Shown here: piece after piece, positions 1 to 10,008 of the stretch
Layout of the letters: every line of letters starts with the position of its first letter
Position numbering within the stretch: position 1 is the first letter of the stretch
Source: Caldilinea sp.
GTDB taxonomy: Bacteria > Chloroflexota > Anaerolineae > Caldilineales > Caldilineaceae
NCBI GenBank assembly: GCA_026389955.1
Contig: JAPLGY010000449.1
Span: 1-10,008, forward strand
Length of the DNA stretch: 10,008 nucleotides
Direction: 5' to 3'
Position numbers and translations under genes: made by a program
Notes under the pieces: model-generated
Seen by the model: the letters and a program-made list of their open reading frames with translations, nothing else
Database searches by the model: none
What the model was told of the DNA's origin: nothing

Positions 1-229
1 GCGCCTTTCCAGAGTAACCATGCTGCATTTTGCGGGTCAGGAAGGACAGATTAAGCCATTTTGTCGACCATTTGCAGCGCGGAGAAGGCGAAATGGAGGG
101 CAAATCGGGTGGAAGCCGGGCTGCTCTGTCGTCAAAAAGGGCCGATCCTCGTCGATTTTCGACCCAGATTCTGTATGTAAGCTCAATTCCAATCTTAAAT
201 TGAGAACTGCTGGCCAAGGGGGGGCACTG
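1..229. other. Upstream intergenic stretch with no convincing gene
   Basis: No reading frame here looks like a real protein. The only + strand frame (ATG at 20) has no recognisable motif and runs straight through the ileS promoter, so it is not called. The stretch is less GC-rich than the genes downstream, especially from about 165 to 205, and holds two short inverted repeats (151-163 and 182-204). It may be the 3' flank of a gene lying outside the window. Confidence 0.5.
182..204. repeat. AT-rich inverted repeat upstream of the ileS promoter
   Basis: CTCAATT at 182-188 and AATTGAG at 198-204 form a perfect 7-bp dyad with a 9-base loop, ending 25 bases before the -35 box. It could be a weak operator or a remnant terminator of an upstream gene. 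There is no T-run after it, so intrinsic termination is unlikely. The role is unknown. Confidence 0.4.
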
Positions 230-259
230 TTGACAATTTTTCCCGCTTCGTGCTATAGT
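230..259 (+). promoter_or_regulatory. Sigma70-type promoter of the ileS T-box transcript
   Basis: A perfect -35 box TTGACA (230-235) and a -10 box TATAGT (254-259, one mismatch to TATAAT) are separated by 18 bp. TG at 251-252 followed by one base gives an extended -10. Transcription should begin near 265-267, about 20 bases before the first T-box helix. The match quality and its position immediately before a riboswitch make this a confident call, although it is read only from sequence. Confidence 0.85.
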
Positions 260-283
260 GGGTAAGAAAATTGAATTCAGTGC

Positions 284-549
284 GATGATGGAGACGAGTA
301 AGTGTCTACGCGGTCACAGCGAGTCTGGGAGGGTGGAAGCCAGAGGACCTGTGTAGCGCCTAAAATCCCTCCGGAGCAGCGACCCGAACGAACGATCTGG
401 TAGGCGTTGCCGGTGTTGTGAGCCGTTATCTTCACGGCAGGTCAGGTGTTTTCCGGGCCTTGCGACAAGGTGCCTGGCCACTGTGCTGGGAACCGGGGTG
501 GTACCGCGGACTTCCCAGCCCGTCCCCATTAGGGGATGGGTCTTTTTTT
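284..549 (+). promoter_or_regulatory. T-box riboswitch controlling ileS (tRNA-Ile sensing)
   Basis: T-box leaders bind a cognate tRNA and allow readthrough when it is uncharged. Stem I closes with GGAG (290-293) and CTCC (369-372). The specifier loop has AGTA (297-300), as in a loop-E fold, opposite the codon ATC (365-367), which reads Ile. Distal Stem I pairs CACAG (315-319) with CTGTG (349-353) and TCTGG (324-328) with CCAGA (340-344), with the typical GGTGGAAGCC region between the latter. Central hairpins are GCCGT/ACGGC (422-438) and CCTTG/CAAGG (458-470). The T-box core spans 491-509. The antiterminator pairs GGGG (495-498) with CCCC (524-527) and GCGG (506-509) with CCGT (520-523), leaving the seven-base bulge TGGTACC (499-505). 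The bulge UGGU (499-502) can pair with an ACCA acceptor end, matching the usual discriminator A of tRNA-Ile. Specifier, bulge and downstream gene agree. Confidence 0.95.
519..549 (+). terminator. Intrinsic terminator of the T-box leader
   Basis: CCCGTCCCC (519-527) pairs with GGGGATGGG (532-540) over nine base pairs, including one G-U, with loop ATTA. It is followed by a T-rich tract (541-549, seven consecutive T). The 5' strand supplies the 3' strands of the antiterminator helices, so the two folds exclude each other. Charged tRNA-Ile should favour this hairpin and stop transcription 45 bases before the ileS start codon. Confidence 0.92.
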
Positions 550-593
550 GTTGGCGAGGCGAACGGCACCTACATTCAAGACGGGGTACAAAG

Positions 594-3458
<2,865 letters not shown>

Positions 3459-3465
3459 ACAGCCC

Positions 3466-4845
3466 ATGGCAGAACCCGCTCCTGGGACCAGCGCCAATCC
3501 GCTGAGCGAACGCGAAATGGATGTAGCCAGCCTGCTGGTGACCGGTGCCAGCAACGTAGAGATCGCGCGCGCACTGGTCATCAGCCCGCATACGGTCAAG
3601 GTGCATCTGCGCAATATCTTTGAAAAGCTGCAAGTCAGCAGCCGCACCGAAGCGTCGATGGTGCTGGTCCAGCGTGGCTGGCTTGTGGTTCCTGGGGTGG
3701 TGGTCGTCCCCCCACCGGCCAATGCTGTCGAGCCGGCTGCTCTGCTGCCTGAGCCGGCCCCCCTGGCAGACCTGCCCCCCCAGGTTGCCCACTGGCAGTA
3801 TCTCTACCTGGCTGGGGCACTGGGACTCTGTCTCTTGCTCTTTTTGGCCCCTTATGTCGCAGCCTGGATGCGTGCGCCGGCCGATCTGTTGACCGACGCC
3901 GGCCAGGTGGCCGTGTCCCCCAGCCTGAAGCTGGAGTCGCGCTGGTTGGTGCGCACGCCGCTGCGCCAGCCGACCAGCCGCCATGCCATGGCCCTCTATC
4001 AAGACCGACCCTATGTGCTGGGCGGCGAAACCACTGGCGGGGTGATCCTCGATACTGTTGTCTTTTTGGACCCAGAACAAAACAGCTGGGTAGCAGCCCC
4101 AGCGCTGCCAGAACCGCTGGCCAATCTGGCAGCGGCACCCTTTGCCGGTCGCCTGTTTGTGGCCGGCGGCAGCCGGCCACAGCCCACCAACAGCCCGCTG
4201 ATCTCAGACCAGCTGCTGGCCTACACACAAGAGAGCGGGACATGGGAGGTGGTCGGTCGTCTCCCGTACCCGGTCAGCGGTGCTGGGCTGGTCGCAGGCC
4301 CCGACGGGCTCTACCTGGTCGGGGGCTGGGACGGCAACAGCCTGCGCAGCGAGGTCTGGAAACTGGTGCTCCCCGACCTTCCTGGCCAGACGTCAACCTG
4401 GGAACTGGTCGGCCAGCTGGCGCGCGGGCGGGCCTTTCTGGGGGCTGCTGTGGCAGGCCCCGACCTCTATGTGGCGGGCGGCTACGACGGCGAACAGGAA
4501 CTGAAGCTCTTTGAAAAGCTCAACCTGAAGACCGGCAGACGGGTGGAGCTGGCACCGATGGCCAGCGCACGCGCAGGGCTGGCCCTGGTCTTCGACGGTG
4601 CAGCACTCTATGCTTTGGGGGGCGGGTGGAAAACTCGGCTGGTCAATTTAGAGCGCTACGACCTTGCAACCGGTTCCTGGAGCAACTTTGCCTCCCCGGT
4701 CGAACGTGAATGGCACCATCTGGCTGCGGTCGCTCTCGACGGCCAGCTGCTGGTCACCGGCGGCTGGGCGGGGACCTATCTGGACAACCAGCTGCAGTAC
4801 CAGAGCTCGTTCCGCGCCTTGCTGCCTGTCATCAGCAACGACTGA
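3466..4845 (+). CDS. Membrane-anchored LuxR-type HTH protein with kelch beta-propeller
   Basis: Predicted 459-residue one-component regulator. Residues 13-73 are a LuxR/GerE helix-turn-helix: LSEREMDV, then SNVEIARAL, then [16 protein letters not shown], then SSRTEA. A proline-rich linker (74-107) leads to one hydrophobic membrane span (about 112-134). The remainder carries six kelch-like repeats with glycine doublets near residues 186, 234, 286, 338, 386 and 432, about 50 residues apart and usually followed by an aromatic/Trp-containing unit, as in a six-bladed propeller. A DNA-binding N-terminus implies N-in topology, placing the propeller outside the membrane, comparable in layout (not homology) to ToxR or CadC. 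The start at 3466 lies 7 bp after the ileS stop, with no clear promoter or strong SD, so it is probably cotranscribed with ileS and translationally coupled. An upstream in-frame ATG (3322) lies inside ileS and precedes non-domain sequence. No receiver or kinase domain is present. Ligand and targets are unknown. Confidence 0.88.
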   Translation: MAEPAPGTSANPLSEREMDVASLLVTGASNVEIARALVISPHTVKVHLRNIFEKLQVSSRTEASMVLVQRGWLVVPGVVVVPPPANAVEPAALLPEPAPLADLPPQVAHWQYLYLAGALGLCLLLFLAPYVAAWMRAPADLLTDAGQVAVSPSLKLESRWLVRTPLRQPTSRHAMALYQDRPYVLGGETTGGVILDTVVFLDPEQNSWVAAPALPEPLANLAAAPFAGRLFVAGGSRPQPTNSPLISDQLLAYTQESGTWEVVGRLPYPVSGAGLVAGPDGLYLVGGWDGNSLRSEVWKLVLPDLPGQTSTWELVGQLARGRAFLGAAVAGPDLYVAGGYDGEQELKLFEKLNLKTGRRVELAPMASARAGLALVFDGAALYALGGGWKTRLVNLERYDLATGSWSNFASPVEREWHHLAAVALDGQLLVTGGWAGTYLDNQLQYQSSFRALLPVISND

Positions 4846-4854
4846 CAGAAGCCC

Positions 4855-4870
4855 AGCCCGCCACAGGGCT
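4855..4870 (+). other. Short GC hairpin after the regulator gene
   Basis: AGCCC (4855-4859) and GGGCT (4866-4870) form a 5-bp hairpin ten bases after the stop codon of the LuxR-kelch gene. No T-tract follows, so it is at best a weak or factor-assisted terminator. It may instead only protect a transcript 3' end. Confidence 0.3.
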
Positions 4871-4904
4871 GCTCGCTGCTAGCTTACGCCCAGAAAGAAC
4901 CGAT

Positions 4905-4933
4905 TTGCAGATTTGTGGAGGGCAGGGTATAGT
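4905..4933 (+). promoter_or_regulatory. Promoter of the dehydrogenase/GH36 operon
   Basis: TTGCAG (4905-4910) and TATAGT (4928-4933) are separated by 17 bp. The -10 hexamer is identical to that of the ileS promoter; the -35 box matches the consensus only at TTG and the last positions are poor. Initiation would fall near 4940, leaving about 28 bases of leader before the SD-supported start at 4969. It lies in the only sizeable gap between the regulator and the carbohydrate genes. Confidence 0.6.
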
Positions 4934-4958
4934 GAAAAATGCGAACTACACTTGAGAT

Positions 4959-4962
4959 GGAG
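4959..4962 (+). promoter_or_regulatory. Ribosome binding site that fixes the dehydrogenase start
   Basis: GGAG lies six bases before ATG 4969. The in-frame ATG at 4939 sits at the expected transcription start and ATG 4957 overlaps this SD, so 4969 is the preferred initiation codon. Confidence 0.7.
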
Positions 4963-4968
4963 AAATCG

Positions 4969-6030
4969 ATGCCTGTCCCCTATCTACCTTCTTCGACAGA
5001 TGCTCTGGTCTGGACTGCGCCCTGCCAGATGGAGATGCAGCGTGTGCCGCTGCCTGCGCTTGGGGCCGGCGACCTGCTGCTGGAGGTTGCCGCTGTCGGA
5101 ATCTGCGGCTCGGAGTTGAGCGGCTACCTGGGGCACAGCAGCCTGCGTGTCCCCCCCTTGATCATGGGGCACGAATTTAGCGCACGGATTGTGCAGGAGG
5201 CAGGGGGCGTGTTGGCCGACGGCAGCACGCCGCAACCCGGCAAGCTGGTGACAGTCAATCCCCTGATCCACTGCGGCAGCTGCGACCTTTGCACAGCGGG
5301 GCTGCCCAATCTGTGTCGGCGCCGCCAGCTGGTCGGGGTCCACCGGGCGGGCGGTTTCGCCACCTACTGCGCAGTGCCAGCGGCACAGTGCTGGCCTCTG
5401 GACGAGAGATTGAACGACCTGGCCGGCACCCTGGTTGAGCCGCTGGCCTGCGCTGTGCGGGCGGTTCACCATGCCTTGCTGGACACCGATGGCCCCCTGC
5501 TGATCCTGGGGGCGGGCACGATCGGGCTGTTCTGTCTGGCTGTGGCGCGGGGGCAGGGGGTGAAGGAACTGGTAGTGACCGACCGGCTGCCAGAACGGCT
5601 GCGGCTGGCAGAGGCCTGGGGGGCGACAGCCACCGTCGTCAGCGACGCAGCAGATCTGACGCTGCGGGCGGCTTTGCCGTCCGGTGCCCGCAGCGTGATC
5701 GACGCGGTCGGGTCACACACCACCCGCGCGCTGGCACTCCAGCTGGTGCGCCCAGGTGGGCGTCTGGTCTACATTGGACTGCACGATGAAGCCTCCCCGC
5801 TGGCCTCCAACTACCTTGTCCGCCAAGAAGTGACCTTGCAAGGCAGCTTTGCGTACACACCGGCCGATTTTGCCCTGGCGCTGCGGCTGCTCGCCGCAGG
5901 CAGCATCGTCCCTACCCCGGAATGGGTGGAGGAACGCCCGCTGACGGCCGGCGCCGCGGCCTTTGCAGGGCTGTTGGAGGGGTCGATCACGGTCCCCAAA
6001 ATTGTGCTGCGTCCGCAAACCCTTTTCTAA
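4969..6030 (+). CDS. Zinc-dependent medium-chain (sorbitol/polyol-type) dehydrogenase
   Basis: The predicted 353-residue cytoplasmic oxidoreductase has a GroES-like N-terminal domain and a Rossmann domain. Catalytic zinc ligands are probably C46 (in GICGSE), H68-E69 (MGHEF) and E157 (VEPLA). The four structural-zinc cysteines are C102, C105, C108 and C116 in [15 protein letters not shown]. The nucleotide loop is GAGTIG (181-186), and D205 at the end of the second strand favours NAD over NADP. The layout and length match the sorbitol, L-threonine and galactitol-1-phosphate 5-dehydrogenase group of the MDR superfamily; the exact substrate cannot be told. Start 4969 is chosen from the SD; two in-frame ATGs upstream are less likely. 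It is the first gene of an apparent operon with two GH36-type genes (21-bp gap to the next), so a sugar or polyol substrate is the natural inference. Confidence 0.88.
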   Translation: MPVPYLPSSTDALVWTAPCQMEMQRVPLPALGAGDLLLEVAAVGICGSELSGYLGHSSLRVPPLIMGHEFSARIVQEAGGVLADGSTPQPGKLVTVNPLIHCGSCDLCTAGLPNLCRRRQLVGVHRAGGFATYCAVPAAQCWPLDERLNDLAGTLVEPLACAVRAVHHALLDTDGPLLILGAGTIGLFCLAVARGQGVKELVVTDRLPERLRLAEAWGATATVVSDAADLTLRAALPSGARSVIDAVGSHTTRALALQLVRPGGRLVYIGLHDEASPLASNYLVRQEVTLQGSFAYTPADFALALRLLAAGSIVPTPEWVEERPLTAGAAAFAGLLEGSITVPKIVLRPQTLF

Positions 6031-6051
6031 ACCCTTCTGCAAGGAGCTGCG

Positions 6052-8042
6052 ATGAATTCGGTCTGGCTTCTCGAATTGGCCGACGTTGGCTGCCGGGTCG
6101 AATGGCGTGACAGCCAGCTCTTCTGGCAGATCCTCCACCCTGCTGCGCCGGGCGGACAGACCGTTCCGGCGCTGGTGAGCGATCTCACCGCAGATCGCCA
6201 CCCGCTCCTGTGGACCCGCCTGGTCGGGGTCGAACAGACCGACGGCAGCGCCCCCCGCCTGGCGGTCTCGCTGGAAGAGAGCAGCGGACGGCTGCGGCTG
6301 GTGCGTCATTTTGAACTGTTTGCAGGACACGCCTTTGTGCGAACCTGGGGAACGGTCGTGGCCACTGGAGCAGGGACCCCTCCGACGTTGGACGGGGCTG
6401 CGATCGTACAGCTGATCGCTGCCGCCAGCCACCCTTTCACCCTGCTGCATGTCGAGCAATTCAGCTGGCCCTACCCCAAAGACTTTTTCACCCCTCGCCA
6501 GATCCCGCTGGTGCCCAATCTGACCCCTTACGAGCTGCGCATGGGCTCCTTCCCGGCACATTACAGCGCGCCGACCAGCTGCGCCTGGGTTGCGCTGCGC
6601 GAGGGGAAAGCCGACCCAGACCCCGAAACCCCAGGGCAGGGTGCCGGGCTGGTCGTTGGGATCGAGTTCAACGGCAAAAGCAGGCTGCGCGCCTGGGCCA
6701 CGCTCGCCACCGTGGTGGCAGAAAGCCGGATCGACGACCTGGCCCACCCTGTGCGGGAGAACGAACCCTTCGAGCTGCCTGCCTGTTTTGTGGGTGGCTA
6801 CAGCGGAGATTGGGATGAAGCCGGGTTTGTCACCCAACGCTTCGCCGAAGCCCATGTGCACCCGCCAATGCCCGACGATCGCTACCCCTGGGTGCAATAT
6901 GACTCCTGGAAGTACGGCCAGGCGATCGATGAGGCCCAACAGCTGGCTGTGCTCGAACGCTGTGCCAGCCTCGGCATCGAAGTCGTGGTCCTGGACCTGG
7001 GCTGGGCACGCGCAATCGGCGACTGGCGCCCCGACCCCGCCAAATTTCCGCGTGGGCTGCGCCCCCTGGCAGATCGCGCCCACGAACTGGGAATCCGGTT
7101 TGGTGTGCACGTGGCGGTCGCACAGATGGCACTGGATGCCCCGGCCGCGCTCGAACACCCCGAATGGCTGGTCTATCCTGGCGACGACTACTTCGGGGCT
7201 GGTGCCATCTGCCTGGGCCATGCCCCTTGCCGCCAGTGGCTGATCGACTCACTGGTCCGGCTGGTGCGCGAAGAACAGCTCGACTACATCCTCCAAGACG
7301 GCGAGGATGTGGTCAAACGCTGCACGCGCGCCGACCACACCCACGCCCCAGGGGACAGCAACTATGCCTGTTCCACCGAAGGGCTGGACCGTGTGATCTT
7401 GGCTGTGCGCCAGGCCCACCCGCAGCTGGTCTGGGAAAACTGCGAGGATGGCGGCTGTATGATGACATACCGGATGGCCCGCCTCTGCCACACGTCGATC
7501 ACGGTCGACAACATTGCGAGCTACGCCACTCGCCAGGGGATCTACGGTGCCTCCTATCCCTTCTCGGCCCGCTACAGCGTGCGCTACATGGAAGATGACC
7601 CTACCCCTTACACGCTGCGCAGTGCGCTCTTCGGCGGCCCCCTGATCCTGATGCAGCGCATCGGCGACTGGAACGACCAGCAGATGGCCGACACCCGCGC
7701 TGCGCTGGCTCAGTACAAGCACCTGCGCCCGTTGATTCGTCAGGCCAAAATCGTGCACCTTCTCCCCCCACGCACCAACGTCGAGCACTTTGGACGTGGC
7801 TGGGATGCGATTCAGGCGGTCAGCCTGGACCAGAGCCGCAGCGTGGTGATGGTTTACCGGGCATTGGGGGGGCCCGAGCAGCGGGTGCTCCGGCCGCGCG
7901 GGCTCCGGCCGGCCGCCACCTACCACGTGCGCTACACCGATGCAGGGTTCAGCGTTCTTTACACCAGTGACCAGCTGCTGCAGACAGGGCTGTCCGTTGC
8001 CCTCGCCGAGCTCGGCTCTGAGGTGATCGAGCTGGAGCTCGC

Positions 8043-8046
<4 letters not shown>
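6052..8046 (+). CDS. Divergent GH36-type (alpha-galactosidase clan) protein
   Basis: The 664-residue protein has the GH36/melibiase architecture: an N-terminal beta-sandwich (about 1-265), a TIM barrel (about 275-550) and a C-terminal beta domain. The barrel opens with PWVQYDSW (279-286), then VLDLGW (313-318). The candidate nucleophile is D416 in ILQDGED, and the candidate acid/base is D486 in ITVDN. ENCEDGG (462-468) corresponds to the family's ENCxGGG. D416 and D486 are 70 residues apart, as expected for GH36. The motifs differ from the usual form: K-x-D-x-N around the nucleophile is replaced by L-Q-D-G-E, and the WxEPE strand motif by a GVHVAVA stretch. Substrate choice may therefore differ, or activity may be lost. 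No signal peptide is evident, so a cytoplasmic enzyme is likely. SD AAGGAG (6041-6046) is five bases before the ATG. Its stop overlaps the next GH36 gene. Family assignment is good; calling it an alpha-galactosidase would be inference. Confidence 0.82.

Positions 8047-10008
<1,962 letters not shown>

Noticed and set aside
151..163. GTCGA-TTT-TCGAC mini-palindrome
   Set aside because: A five-base arm is too short and isolated to assign as an operator or terminator.
20..265. Small + strand open frame of 81 residues
   Set aside because: It has no family motif, has mixed composition, and extends through the -35 and -10 boxes of the ileS promoter.
483..593. Upstream in-frame ATG that would extend IleRS by 37 residues
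   Set aside because: It lies within the T-box antiterminator region and would translate the terminator; ATG 594 gives a normal IleRS N-terminus.
5713..7221. Long antisense open frame (about 500 residues) opposite the dehydrogenase and first GH36 gene
   Set aside because: The opposite strand encodes clear conserved families; the antisense product has no recognisable motif. Such frames are common in GC-rich DNA.
7887..7910. Two copies of GCTCCGGCC 15 bases apart
   Set aside because: They are explained by a repeated Leu-Arg-Pro coding pattern inside the first GH36 gene, with no further copies.

Overview
The window is high-GC bacterial DNA with all recognised genes on the + strand. The gene content suggests a Chloroflexota bacterium (Anaerolineae/Caldilineae-like). 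The pointers are an IleRS with the GRPGIHH form of the HIGH motif, a transcription-terminating ileS T-box in a GC-rich genome (actinobacterial ileS T-boxes are mostly translational), and a LuxR-type HTH fused through a membrane segment to a kelch propeller. This assignment is inference from gene style; no rRNA or other phylogenetic marker is present.

Region 1 (1-593) is a leader. Bases 1-229 hold no convincing gene, only a short AT-rich dyad. A strong sigma70-like promoter (TTGACA / extended -10 TATAGT) at 230-259 starts a T-box riboswitch at about 284-549. It has an AUC (Ile) specifier, a UGGU acceptor-pairing bulge, and mutually exclusive antiterminator and terminator helices.

Region 2 (594-4845) is a probable two-gene transcription unit: ileS, then after 7 bp a gene for a membrane-anchored LuxR-HTH/kelch protein. 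The IleRS has every usual landmark, except that about 80 residues of the catalytic core between 'GLTG' and 'TLSSHE' are absent in frame. That is either a real lesion or variant, or an assembly artefact.

Region 3 (4846-10008) is a probable carbohydrate operon with its own promoter (4905-4933): a zinc-dependent medium-chain (sorbitol/polyol-type) dehydrogenase, then two different GH36 (alpha-galactosidase/melibiase clan) proteins. The spacing is 21 bp and then a 4-bp ATGA overlap, which suggests translational coupling. The second GH36 protein keeps most classical motifs but is cut by the right window edge. The first is divergent around its active site. Together they may release and oxidise a galactoside or a related sugar/polyol; the substrate cannot be read from the sequence.

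No mobile element, CRISPR array, tRNA or rRNA was seen. The most unusual items are the shortened IleRS, the transmembrane LuxR-kelch protein sitting under apparent T-box control, and the divergent tandem GH36 pair with a dehydrogenase.
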